Positions 34,691 to 42,860 are shown, counted from the first letter of the stretch. The stretch is 64,000 nucleotides of DNA from Oscillospiraceae bacterium (GCA_031264245.1 JAISEG010000002.1:186001-250000); one strand, 5' to 3'. Numbers and translations are program-made. Notes: generated from the sequence alone by a model not told the origin.

Positions 34691-35398
34691 CTACCACTCG
34701 ATCTCGGATATCGGCTTGGGAGCGGGGTTGTCGGTCACGGCTTCCACCTTGCCGCTTTTTATTTTCACCACCCTGTCCGCCATCGGCGCAATAGCCATAT
34801 TGTGGGTAATTACCACCACGGTAACTCCCTTTATCCGGCAGGTGTCCTGCAAAAGCTGGAGTATGCTCTTGCCCGTCTGGTAGTCGAGCGCTCCGGTAGG
34901 TTCGTCGCACAGCAGCAGCTTCGGATCCTTTGTCAGCGCGCGCGCAATCGCCACCCGCTGCTGCTCCCCTCCGGAAAGCTGTGCCGGAAAATTGTCTATC
35001 CTGTGCCCCAGACCCACCTCATTCAAAATCAGCCGCGGGTCCAGCGCATTTTTGCGGATCTGTGAAGCCAGCTCCACATTTTCAAGCGCGGTAAGGTTCT
35101 GTATCAGGTTGTAAAACTGAAATACAAAGCCCACATCGTCACGCCGGTATGTACAGATATCCCGGCCGGACAGGCGGGTTATATCCCGGCCGTCCACAGT
35201 GACCTGGCCGGAGGTTACGGTTTCCATACCTCCCAGCATATTCAGCACAGTGGTTTTCCCCGCGCCGGACGGTCCGACGATAATGCTGAATTTTCCCTTT
35301 TCCAGGGAAAAGGTTATACCGTCGGCGGCGCGCACGGCGACGTGCCCGCTGTGATATTCCCGGACGACGTCGGTAAAGGCGACATAATTTTCAGACAA
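34691..35398 (-). CDS. ABC transporter ATP-binding protein (LolD/MacB type)
   Basis: A 235-residue ATPase for the adjacent permease. Walker A is [16 protein letters not shown], the Q-loop is [17 protein letters not shown], the signature is [15 protein letters not shown] and Walker B is [12 protein letters not shown], all typical of MacB/LolD proteins. The open frame runs to 35518, but the upstream part crosses a 23-bp perfect hairpin. A TTG at 35398 with CGGAGG 5 nt upstream gives an N-terminus ([17 protein letters not shown]) that fits the family. It lies 65 bases before the permease. Confidence 0.92.
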   Translation of the reverse strand: MSENYVAFTDVVREYHSGHVAVRAADGITFSLEKGKFSIIVGPSGAGKTTVLNMLGGMETVTSGQVTVDGRDITRLSGRDICTYRRDDVGFVFQFYNLIQNLTALENVELASQIRKNALDPRLILNEVGLGHRIDNFPAQLSGGEQQRVAIARALTKDPKLLLCDEPTGALDYQTGKSILQLLQDTCRIKGVTVVVITHNMAIAPMADRVVKIKSGKVEAVTDNPAPKPISEIEW

Positions 35399-35431
35399 AT
35401 TGACCTCCGTTGCGGATACGCCGCTTCTTCT

Positions 35432-35480
35432 TAATAAACCTATCCAAAATTCACTTTGTGAATTTTGGATAGGTTTATTA
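35432..35480. terminator. 23-bp perfect hairpin with TTT loop
   Basis: TAATAAACCTATCCAAAATT is the outer part of the left arm; the arm ends CAC, then TTT, then the exact complement. It lies between the ABC exporter pair and the LolD-type ATPase, so on the minus strand it probably ends exporter transcription. The flanking AT-rich bases could serve as a weak U-run. Confidence 0.55.
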
Positions 35481-35583
35481 TACACCCTGACTCCCGATAT
35501 CTCAATGTGGATATTCATAAGAGAATCAATTTCCGTTCAGAAATAATTTAGCTACTATTTCTCCCGTACAACGATATACATTG

Positions 35584-37332
35584 TCAAAGCTGTTCAAACT
35601 GGCTGCGGTAAATTTCGGAGTAGAAGCCCTTAGCCCGAAGCAGTTCCCTGTGCGTCCCCGTCTCCACAATCCTGCCCCCCTCCAGCACCAAAATCAGGTC
35701 CGCGGACACGACCGTCGAAAGCCTGTGCGCAATAATAAAGCTCGTCCGCCCCTCCATCAGCTTCCCAAACGCGCGCTGAACCCATATCTCGGTCAGGGTG
35801 TCTATGGAGCTTGTCGCCTCGTCAAGAATAAGCATACGCGGGTTTGCGAGCATGACCCGCGCTATGGTGATGAGCTGCTTTTGCCCATTAGACAAATTTT
35901 CTCCCCCGCCTGTTATTACAGCGTCGTACCCGTCCGGCAAATTCTTTATAAATGAATGCGCCTGCGCGTTTTCGCAGGCGGTCAGCAGCTCCCGCTCGCT
36001 CGCCCCGGGGTTTCCGTACATGATGTTTTCCCGCACGGTTCCGTCGAAAAGCCACGTGTCCTGCAAGACCATTCCGAAGCCGCTTCTCAGCGCGTCCCGC
36101 CTTATGTCCCTTATGTCCGTCCCGTCAACCGTGATCCTCCCGCCGCCGGTCTCATAAAACCGCATAAGCAGATTTACTATCGTAGTTTTTCCCGCTCCGG
36201 TAGGTCCGACTATGGCAATCACATTTCCCGGCGCGGCAAAAAGGCTCAGCCCCTCGATAAGCGGGCGGGCGGGGTCGTACGAAAAGCCCACGTTGTCAAA
36301 TTTAATCTCCCCCCGAACCTCGCCCAGCTCCGAAGCATCCGGGGCGTCCCCCGTCTCCTCCTCCTCGCCGAGCAGCTCAAATATGCGGTCCAGGGCGGCA
36401 AACGCGGTTTGGATATTGCCCATGATGGAGGACATCTCGTTAAACGGCTTTGAAAACTGCGCCGAATAGATTAAAAAGCTTGACACCGTTCCCGCCGAAA
36501 TTCCGTACGCGGCCGCCGATATCCCCCCGATAACGCCTACAAGCATGTAGGACGTATGATCCACAAAGCGGGTGACCGGATTGACGATAGCGGAGGCGAA
36601 GTGCGCCGTCTTTCCCGCCTTGTAAAGCGCGGCGTTTATCTCCTTGAATCTCCCGACGCTTTTTTCCTCGTACCCCAAAGCCTTTACAACCTTTTCGTTT
36701 CCTACGATCTCGGATACGAACGCGCTCAGGCTGCCCACCGCCTCCTGCTGCCGCTTAAAGGTTTTTTGAGAAAACCTGGCGACAAGGTACGCCACAATGA
36801 AGCAAAAGGGAGTGGCGAGCAAAATCACCAACGTGATTCCGACGTCCAGCCCGAGCATTATTATAAGCGCGGACAAAACGGTGACAAGTCCCGGGAAAAG
36901 GCTGGTAACGGTCAGCGACAGCGCGTCGCTTACGCTGTCCGCGTCGTTTGTGAAACGGCTTACAATGTCGCCGTGACGATGGGAATCGAAATAGGAAACG
37001 GGCAAACGGCCAAGCTTGCTGAAAAGCTTCAGCCTCAGGTCCATGGAGGTTTTGTAGGCGAGCTTATTCGCCAAAACCGACACAAACCACTGAAACACCG
37101 AGAAAAGACCGTACAGCACGGCAAGAATTATCAGCGCCTTCGCCAAGCCGCCAAAATCCACATTCCCCTCCCCGGCGACAATATCTATGGTTTTCCCTAT
37201 ATATAAGGTAGTCAGAACCGAGGCTATGCTCGTCACAGCGGCGCACAGCAAGGTAACCGCGAGCAATATCCCGCTGCCTGAAATAAGCCTTAAAAGCTTT
37301 TTAAAAGCCGTCTGTTTTTTACTCTTCACCAT
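35584..37332 (-). CDS. Heterodimeric ABC exporter, subunit with catalytic Glu
   Basis: A 582-residue half transporter with six TM helices (about 15-310) and a nucleotide-binding domain (about 345-580). Walker A is GPTGAGKTTIVN and Walker B is MLILDEATSSID with the catalytic Glu and H-loop IIAHRLS, but the signature is LSNGQKQ rather than LSGGQ. Its start overlaps the end of the partner gene by 7 bases. The partner has the reciprocal changes, so together they form one consensus and one degenerate ATP site, as in TM287/288 and LmrCD-type multidrug or lipid exporters. Confidence 0.93.
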   Translation of the reverse strand: MVKSKKQTAFKKLLRLISGSGILLAVTLLCAAVTSIASVLTTLYIGKTIDIVAGEGNVDFGGLAKALIILAVLYGLFSVFQWFVSVLANKLAYKTSMDLRLKLFSKLGRLPVSYFDSHRHGDIVSRFTNDADSVSDALSLTVTSLFPGLVTVLSALIIMLGLDVGITLVILLATPFCFIVAYLVARFSQKTFKRQQEAVGSLSAFVSEIVGNEKVVKALGYEEKSVGRFKEINAALYKAGKTAHFASAIVNPVTRFVDHTSYMLVGVIGGISAAAYGISAGTVSSFLIYSAQFSKPFNEMSSIMGNIQTAFAALDRIFELLGEEEETGDAPDASELGEVRGEIKFDNVGFSYDPARPLIEGLSLFAAPGNVIAIVGPTGAGKTTIVNLLMRFYETGGGRITVDGTDIRDIRRDALRSGFGMVLQDTWLFDGTVRENIMYGNPGASERELLTACENAQAHSFIKNLPDGYDAVITGGGENLSNGQKQLITIARVMLANPRMLILDEATSSIDTLTEIWVQRAFGKLMEGRTSFIIAHRLSTVVSADLILVLEGGRIVETGTHRELLRAKGFYSEIYRSQFEQL

Positions 37333-39095
37333 TTAACGTCATCCTCCCCGTCCCTGAACTGGGAGGAATATATTTCCCTGTAGTGCCCGCAGCTGGCCAG
37401 CAATTCCTCGTGCGTACCCATGCCGCTTATTTCCCCCTCCCGCAAAACCACTATTTTGTCCGCGTTTCGCACCGAGCTTATGCGCTGCGAAACTATGACC
37501 GAGGTGGTGGACGCGGGGAGCGAGGCCTTCAAGCTTTTTCTCAGCAGCATGTCGGTTTTGTAGTCCAGCGCGCTCAGGCTGTCGTCAAATATCAGTATCT
37601 CCGGCCGCTTTACCACCGCCCTGGCTATTGTCAGCCGCTGCCGCTGCCCGCCGGAAAAATTCCCGCCGCCCTCCCCGACCTGCGCCTCTATACCTTCGGG
37701 CAGCGCGGAAATAAAATCATATGCCTGCGCAATTTTCAGCGCGTCAATTATTTCCCCGTCGGCGGCGTCAGCCTTGCCCCACCTGATGTTTTCCGCGACG
37801 CTGCCCGAGAACAGGACGCCTGTCTGCGGGACGATTCCTATTTCCCTTCTCAGCCTGTCCCCGGGATATTCCTTTATATTTCTGCCGCCGATTTTTATTT
37901 CCCCGCCGGACACGTCGTAAAACCGCTGCAATAAATTTAAAAGGGTCGTCTTTCCGCTCCCCGTAATTCCGACTATCCCAAGCGTCCAGCCCCTTTTTAC
38001 CGCGAAGGTAATATTTGAAAGGACGTTTTCCCCGCCGTTGTACGAAAACGTAACGTTGTTAAATTCAAAGGAATATTCACCTTGTTTTTCATGCGGGAGA
38101 CCGCCTGATACGCTGTCGTCCGCCCCCGTCTCTTCCGGGAAAATTACCGACGGCTCGGTGTTCAGCACCTCGTTTATTCTCTCGGAGGAAACTATGGCCT
38201 TGGCAAACATGACCACCAAATTCGCCACCACAATCAACGCGTAGAGTATCTTTGTCGCGTATGTGCAAAGCGCGAGAATATTCCCCTGGGTCAGCCGCCC
38301 CTCAAAGACGCGCGACGCCCCGAAATACAGAATAGCTATGACGCTCAGGTTTACTATCATCGAGGTCAGCGGATTCATCAGCGTCGCCAAATTTGCCGCG
38401 TGATTACTGACCTCCCTCAGCTCCCCTGCCGCCTCCGCAAACCGCTCCTCCTCCTTCTTCGTACGCGAAAAAGCGCGGATGACCCGTACCCCGCCTAAAT
38501 TTTCCCGCACTATCAGCGCGGCGCGGTCCAGCTTTTTTTGCACCCTTGTATAAAGCGGCGAGGTGGTTTTCATAAACCAGAACAGTATTACTCCCAAAAT
38601 CGGTATGGTGACAAGAAAAATCAAGGTCAGCGTCACATCGATCATAAGCGACATAACAACCGCGCCTATACACAAAAAAGGCGCGCGTGACACCAGACGG
38701 ACAGTAAACGCGACCGCCTGCTGCACATAATTCACATCCGACGCAGTCCTGTTTATCAGCGTCTCGGTCCCGAATTTATCAAGCTCCGCGTATGAAAAGG
38801 CGGATATCCTCTCAATAAGCGCGTTGCGTATGTTAAGACCCGTTCCACAGGAGGATACAGCCGCGCAGTATTGGCAGTACAGCGCCGCCGCCAGACCCAG
38901 CACAATCAGTATGAGCAGGTACGCTCCCATCCTCAATATATAGCCGCGGTCGCCGCGTACAATGCCTATGTCAATAATATTTGCCATCAACAAAGGCAGG
39001 CACAGCTCAAGCGCCGCCTCCAGCAGCTTGGAAAGCGAGCCGAGAATGAACATCAGCCTGTATGGTTTAATGTATTTTGCAATAAGTTTAGTCAA
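37326..39095 (-). CDS. Heterodimeric ABC exporter, subunit with degenerate Walker B
   Basis: A 589-residue half transporter with six TM helices (about 15-305) and a nucleotide-binding domain (about 345-580). Walker A is GITGSGKTTLLN and the signature FSGGQRQRL is intact, but Walker B ends ILIFDDSLSALD with Asp in place of the catalytic Glu, and the H-loop reads IVSQR with Gln for His. It is the non-catalytic member of the pair. The TTG start at 39095 has GGAGG 7 nt upstream and gives the normal N-terminus TKLIAKYIKPYRLMFI. Confidence 0.93.
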   Translation of the reverse strand: MTKLIAKYIKPYRLMFILGSLSKLLEAALELCLPLLMANIIDIGIVRGDRGYILRMGAYLLILIVLGLAAALYCQYCAAVSSCGTGLNIRNALIERISAFSYAELDKFGTETLINRTASDVNYVQQAVAFTVRLVSRAPFLCIGAVVMSLMIDVTLTLIFLVTIPILGVILFWFMKTTSPLYTRVQKKLDRAALIVRENLGGVRVIRAFSRTKKEEERFAEAAGELREVSNHAANLATLMNPLTSMIVNLSVIAILYFGASRVFEGRLTQGNILALCTYATKILYALIVVANLVVMFAKAIVSSERINEVLNTEPSVIFPEETGADDSVSGGLPHEKQGEYSFEFNNVTFSYNGGENVLSNITFAVKRGWTLGIVGITGSGKTTLLNLLQRFYDVSGGEIKIGGRNIKEYPGDRLRREIGIVPQTGVLFSGSVAENIRWGKADAADGEIIDALKIAQAYDFISALPEGIEAQVGEGGGNFSGGQRQRLTIARAVVKRPEILIFDDSLSALDYKTDMLLRKSLKASLPASTTSVIVSQRISSVRNADKIVVLREGEISGMGTHEELLASCGHYREIYSSQFRDGEDDVKW

Positions 39096-39324
39096 CCCTC
39101 CGCCTCCTCCCGTCGTTTACCCTCCGCGGCCGTGACAAATGCGCAGAGACAAACAAATTTATTATATACCAGCAAGCAGCGTAATTCAATTGCAATTTTG
39201 CACATGTGTCTGTCGCAGCGCCGCAAAAATTATTTTAATAATTTTTCTCATACTGTAAATAATGCTAATATCGGTTAGTATTATATTCTAAGAAGCAAGC
39301 TTCTATTTTAATATCAGGATGGTT

Positions 39325-39765
39325 ATGCTTATGAAATTGACAAACAACGAATACAATAAGTTAGTGCAGGACAAGTCGCCCAAATCCCCCTTGTGGCGGA
39401 ACATATTGTTATCCTTCCTTATCGGCGGCGCTATATGCGCGATCGGTCAGGGAATAAAGAACCTCTTTTTAAATAATGGGCTTGACATGGAAAAAGCGGG
39501 GCTTGCAACCTCGGTGACAATGGTTTTCCTGGGCGCCCTTCTCACAGCGTTAAACCTGTACGATAAGCTTGCCAAGCTGGGCGGCGCCGGAACCCTGGTA
39601 CCTATAACAGGCTTTGCAAACGCGGTCACGGCGCCGGCGATGGAATTCAAGTACGAAGGAATAATTACCGGCGTGTGCGCCAAGATGTTTACCATCGCGG
39701 GACCCGTCATCGTCTATTCCATGATCTCCTCCGTCATATACGGAATAGTTTTGCTGTTTGTATAA
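39325..39765 (+). CDS. spoVAC: Stage V sporulation protein AC
   Basis: A membrane protein of about 146 residues that in B. subtilis is the mechanosensitive part of the SpoVA channel for dipicolinic acid. TM segments lie at about 28-48, 62-80, 90-115 and 122-145. GAGTLVPITGFANAVTAPAMEF followed by EG and CAKMFTIAGPVIVYSMISS is the SpoVAC signature. ATGs at 39319, 39325 and 39331 are all possible; AGGA 5 nt upstream favours 39325. spoVAD and spoVAE, usually next to it, are absent here: sigK follows on the other strand. Confidence 0.92.
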   Translation: MLMKLTNNEYNKLVQDKSPKSPLWRNILLSFLIGGAICAIGQGIKNLFLNNGLDMEKAGLATSVTMVFLGALLTALNLYDKLAKLGGAGTLVPITGFANAVTAPAMEFKYEGIITGVCAKMFTIAGPVIVYSMISSVIYGIVLLFV

Positions 39766-39768
39766 TAT

Positions 39769-39803
39769 ACCTCCCCACAAAACCGAAGGTTTTGCGGGGA
39801 GGT
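39769..39803. terminator. Hairpin after spoVAC
   Basis: CCTCCCC and GGGGAGG enclose CAAAACC-GAA-GGTTTTG, giving a 14-bp stem with one mismatch. It starts a few bases after the spoVAC stop but lacks a U-run. The CCTCCCC/GGGGAGG arms recur at 8342 and 55074. Confidence 0.5.
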
Positions 39804-39804
39804 C

Positions 39805-39935
39805 TCAGCGTGTCAAAGAAGCCGGAAAATTGCGGACGACCAAAGGTCGTCCCTGCAAAAAATGCTGTGTTTTCAAGGGTTCGTGTAGGGGCGCGCATCG
39901 CGCGTCCGCGAAAAACAGTTCTTTTTCGACAGTCT
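39805..39935 (+). mobile_element. MITE-like dispersed element, copy 2
   Basis: About 130 bases, begins CAGCGTGTCAAAGAAGCC and ends CTTTTTCGACAG, with the same interior as the copy at 25202-25308 (GCCGGAAAATTGCGGAC, GACCAAAGGTCGTCCCTGCA) plus an extra stretch with GGGGCGCGCATCGCGCGTCC. Imperfect terminal inverted repeats TGTC[A/G]AAAAAG are present and no transposase. A palindrome GGGAGCGGCAA/TTGCCGCTCCC follows at 39943-39966. The gap 39766-39993 holds nothing else. Confidence 0.7.
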
Positions 39936-39993
39936 GGCAGCCGGGAGCGGCAAAATTGCCGCTCCCGCCGTATCCGTCCACTCCGCCTCCAGC

Positions 39994-40704
39994 CTAGTAC
40001 GATACCCGCTTATTCGACGGGTTGTCGAACCACTTCTTCAGCTTTTCAAGCGCTTTTTTCTCGATTCTTGATACATAGCTTCGCGATATTCCACACCTGA
40101 GCGCTATCTCCCTTTGGGTCATCGGCTTTTTGTTGTCCATGCCGTAGCGCTTTGTAATTATGTCCTTTTCCCTGTCGTCAAGCAGCTCATCCATGCCCCT
40201 CATAAGCGCATGATACATCTCTTCTCTGTCCAGCCGGTCAAGTATCTCCTCGCTTTCGTCGCTGAGCGTGTCGCCCAGCACAAGGGAATTCCCGTCCCCG
40301 TCGCTTTCAATGGTGTCAAACATCATAATTTCGCCCGCGACCTTTCTCTGGGTGCGAAAATACATCAGTATCTCGTTTTCTATACACCTGCCCGCGTATG
40401 TGGCAAGCTTGATTTTCTTGGAGGAATCGAAGGTGTTTACCGCCTTTATAAGCCCTATCGTCCCTATTGATATCAAATCCTCATGATCCTTTGAGGCTGT
40501 GTAATATTTTTTCATCACATGCGCGACAAGCCTCAAATTCCGTTCAACCAGGATATCCCTTGCCGTCTCATCGCCGTTTTCCGCAAGGGTCAGATATTTT
40601 TTCTCCTCCTCGGCTGACAACGGCTTTGGAAAGGACCCCCCTCCCGATATCCGCAGCGTTACATATAAGCTGTGAAGCAGGAGATACAGCGAAACAGAAA
40701 ACAA
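39994..40704 (-). CDS. sigK: Sporulation sigma factor SigK (pro-sigma-K)
   Basis: The late mother-cell sigma factor. About 236 residues: a hydrophobic pro-sequence (FSVSLYLLLHSLYVTLRIS), then FPKPLSAEEEKKYL and NLRLVAHVMKKYY as in B. subtilis SigK, region 2 with DLISIGTIGLIKAVNTFD and ATYAGRCIENEILMYFR, and region 4.2 with TQREIALRCGISRSYVSRIEKKAL. It is one continuous frame, with no skin-type interruption. The start is probably TTG at 40704 with GAGGTGG 5 nt upstream; a GTG at 40713 is possible. The pro-sequence implies SpoIVFB-type proteolytic activation. Confidence 0.95.
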   Translation of the reverse strand: MFSVSLYLLLHSLYVTLRISGGGSFPKPLSAEEEKKYLTLAENGDETARDILVERNLRLVAHVMKKYYTASKDHEDLISIGTIGLIKAVNTFDSSKKIKLATYAGRCIENEILMYFRTQRKVAGEIMMFDTIESDGDGNSLVLGDTLSDESEEILDRLDREEMYHALMRGMDELLDDREKDIITKRYGMDNKKPMTQREIALRCGISRSYVSRIEKKALEKLKKWFDNPSNKRVSY

Positions 40705-40820
40705 AATAACCACCTCATCAATAAGTAATATACACTAACTTATTCCGAAGCGGTTACGTTTATGTTGCGAAAAACCAATATTATAGGCAGTCATCGAAGT
40801 CCGCCGTATACCGGGAGCCT

Positions 40821-41036
40821 TTATCCATGGGTCTCCATATCCTGATCCCGGTCTCCGCCGCCTCCGGGTTTTTTTGATATTTTGGCTTCTATCCCGCTGT
40901 CGATAAGGTGGATAAGCTCCATTACGCTCCTGTACGGCTGCACCTCATCGGTGTCCATATTGCTGAGCATTCCTTGCAGGGAGGAGTTCTGCCGGTTTAA
41001 AACCTCAACAATAAAATAGCTGTTGATCTTCTCCAT
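40821..41036 (-). CDS. Small unknown protein with RQN-S-QG domain
   Basis: A 71-residue protein that I cannot assign. The core FIVEVLNRQNSSLQGMLSN, then YRSVMELIHLIDSGI, closely resembles the C-terminal third of the next gene upstream (FTMYVVSRQNVSWQGYVRF, HSELDLIRLILKHVL), so the two share a small domain of about 45 residues. The tail (KKPGGGGDRDQD) is polar and probably disordered. The ATG at 41036 has GGAGAGG 9 nt upstream. It is the third gene of a probable operon headed by the BTAD regulator. Confidence 0.72.
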   Translation of the reverse strand: MEKINSYFIVEVLNRQNSSLQGMLSNMDTDEVQPYRSVMELIHLIDSGIEAKISKKPGGGGDRDQDMETHG

Positions 41037-41098
41037 AGTATGCCGCCTCTCCAACAATTTACAGAGCTTCATTCCGGGTAAACGCCGATAGGTTCACC

Positions 41099-41542
41099 TT
41101 ATGGCGCACCAAGGGCGGTCAAGACATGCTTCAAAATAAGCCTTATCAAATCAAGCTCGCTGTGAAATACTGTTTCGCCGGCTTCACCGGCAAACCGGAC
41201 ATAGCCCTGCCAGCTAACATTTTGCCTTGACACGACATACATTGTAAAGGTCATAAGCCTTCCCGCGAACCCCTCGATTTCAACGCCGTCCTTGTCCTCC
41301 AGCAGCCGGTAATCGGGTGCTGGCAGCTGTCCCCTCTTAAAGGTTCTCTTGTTTTGAAACGCCTGCGGATACTTCTGTTTATCCATTAAGGCTTCAGTCA
41401 GATATAAAAAATCATTTATATCCGTGAATTTTACAGGCTCGCTCAGGCGGCGGTGATATATTTCCCCTGATATCGCCCCATTGATAAATCCGTTCACACA
41501 AATTTGAAACACCGCGTTTTTATTTATAAATGTCGTATTCAT
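41099..41542 (-). CDS. Unknown protein ending in an RQN-S-QG domain
   Basis: A 147-residue cytoplasmic protein without signal or membrane segments. The N-terminal part (about 10-60) reads VFQICVNGFINGAISGEIYH and NDFLYLTEALMDKQKYPQAF. The C-terminal part (about 100-145) has the RQN-S-WQG and ELDLIRLI motifs shared with the small gene at 40821. GGAGA lies 7 nt before the ATG, and the gene starts 18 bases after the BTAD regulator stop, so it is almost certainly cotranscribed. Function unknown; the context suggests a product of, or partner for, the regulator. Confidence 0.78.
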   Translation of the reverse strand: MNTTFINKNAVFQICVNGFINGAISGEIYHRRLSEPVKFTDINDFLYLTEALMDKQKYPQAFQNKRTFKRGQLPAPDYRLLEDKDGVEIEGFAGRLMTFTMYVVSRQNVSWQGYVRFAGEAGETVFHSELDLIRLILKHVLTALGAP

Positions 41543-41560
41543 TGCAAATCTCCAACCAAC

Positions 41561-42778
41561 TCACATCGACAGCTCGATCTGACGCAGCTTATAGCCTATT
41601 TTCAGCTTATCTCGCGGGTACTGGCGGGCAAAGCCGCGCAGTATCCTTCTCATCACCATTTCCGCGTTTTCATAGCTTGCGGTTGGCAGGAGGAATACGT
41701 ATTGCGCCCCGCTGTATCTGGAGACGACGTCGCCCTTCCTGAGCGTCTGGGTAATGACCTCCAGCAGCCTGCCCATCGTCTTGTTCAAAATGTCCAGCTC
41801 CGGAACGTCGCCGGTTTCGGTCGCAACCGTCATAAGCGCGAGATGCACGCTTATCCCCTGCCTGGGCGCCCTTCTGACCTCAAGCCGGTACGCCTCCCGG
41901 AAAAAGCCCGGTTCAACAATAAACGCTCCGGCGTTTTCATCCCTTTCACGCATATCGTGCTGAATGAAATTGAGATCCACCTCCAGATTCTTTTGATCCT
42001 TCATTATCTCAAGATACAGCTCCCGAAGCCGCCTTGACGGCTGTACCCCCAGGTTTCTGTACAGCAGGTCGGTGGCTCTTTCGTAATGCTTCAGCGCGCC
42101 CTGATAATCTCCCAGGCGTATCATCGCAAGCACCATAAGGGAGTGCAGCTGTTCGTCATAGATATCGATCTCAAGAGCTTTCCCGCACAGTCCGGCAAGC
42201 TCCTCAAACAAATTGTTCTTTATCAGCAGGCCCGCGAAGCCCTTGACCGTTTTCAAATATGTTTCATGATAGTGCAGTGAAATGGGACGAAGCCAGAGCT
42301 GGGCGGCAAGCTTGGGCAGAAATACCCCCTTGTATAACGAAATAGCTTTTCTGTAAGCGGCGAAACGGTCCTCCTCGCTCATTGTTTCGTTTTCAAGCTT
42401 GTAGCAAACCTCGGAAAATTCCTCAATGTCAACGCAGCAGTTTAAATTCCTGTTCCACGAGTAGGAGCCCCTCTGCGAAAGGATAAGCCGGAGCTCTTCG
42501 CCGATAATGGGCGCAAGGGTCAACCTGGTGCGGTACAGCAGGGTTTTAAGCGCGCTGGACGAATTTTCGCTGTCGCCCGGCCACAGCACATCCTCAAATT
42601 CACTTTGAAGTATATTCCTGTCCCTGTGCACAATGAGATAGGCAAGCAAATTCCACATCATGCCCGAACGGTTAATCTCATCTGTGATAACAGCGTCGCC
42701 TATACATATCCTGAATTCTCCAAACATATATATCTTAACCATTGTGCCCATCATTTCCATGTTTAAAGTTTCGTCCAT
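41561..42778 (-). CDS. SARP/BTAD transcriptional regulator with degenerate GGDEF-like tail
   Basis: A 405-residue regulator. Residues about 13-110 form an OmpR-type winged helix (MVKIYMFGEFRICIGD; SSALKTLLYRTRLTL). Residues about 130-275 are a TPR-rich bacterial transcriptional activator domain (GDYQGALKHYERATDLLYRNLGVQPS). The last 120 residues look like a GGDEF fold: MTVATETG, LRKGDVVSRYSGAQYVFLLP where SGAQY occupies the GGDEF site, and AEMVMRRILRGF. The site lacks the catalytic Asp-Glu, so it is a sensor at most. GGAG lies 8 nt before the ATG. Confidence 0.85.
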   Translation of the reverse strand: MDETLNMEMMGTMVKIYMFGEFRICIGDAVITDEINRSGMMWNLLAYLIVHRDRNILQSEFEDVLWPGDSENSSSALKTLLYRTRLTLAPIIGEELRLILSQRGSYSWNRNLNCCVDIEEFSEVCYKLENETMSEEDRFAAYRKAISLYKGVFLPKLAAQLWLRPISLHYHETYLKTVKGFAGLLIKNNLFEELAGLCGKALEIDIYDEQLHSLMVLAMIRLGDYQGALKHYERATDLLYRNLGVQPSRRLRELYLEIMKDQKNLEVDLNFIQHDMRERDENAGAFIVEPGFFREAYRLEVRRAPRQGISVHLALMTVATETGDVPELDILNKTMGRLLEVITQTLRKGDVVSRYSGAQYVFLLPTASYENAEMVMRRILRGFARQYPRDKLKIGYKLRQIELSM

Positions 42779-42828
42779 AAATTCTACTCCGTAATTCTCC
42801 GCAAAGATATAATAACTTACTGTGGTTG

Positions 42829-42860
42829 ATTATATCATTTTCCTTGTTAAAATGCCAGTG
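42829..42860 (-). promoter_or_regulatory. Possible promoter for the BTAD cassette
   Basis: On the minus strand a perfect TATAAT lies 50 nt before the start codon with CTGGCA 18 bases upstream of it. The -35 match is weak. The 391-base gap from 42779 to 43169 is otherwise AT-rich and also contains an inverted repeat TTTGCAGACC/GGTCTGCAAA at 42956-42999 and a 25-nt palindrome GTAATATAGCAA/TTGCTATATTAC at 43024-43048. Confidence 0.4.

Noticed and set aside
32112-34883. A 923-codon plus-strand open frame opposite the ABC permease
   Set aside because: It is antisense to a permease with clear motifs, its product is Arg/His/Pro-rich low-complexity sequence, and it is a by-product of high-GC codon use.
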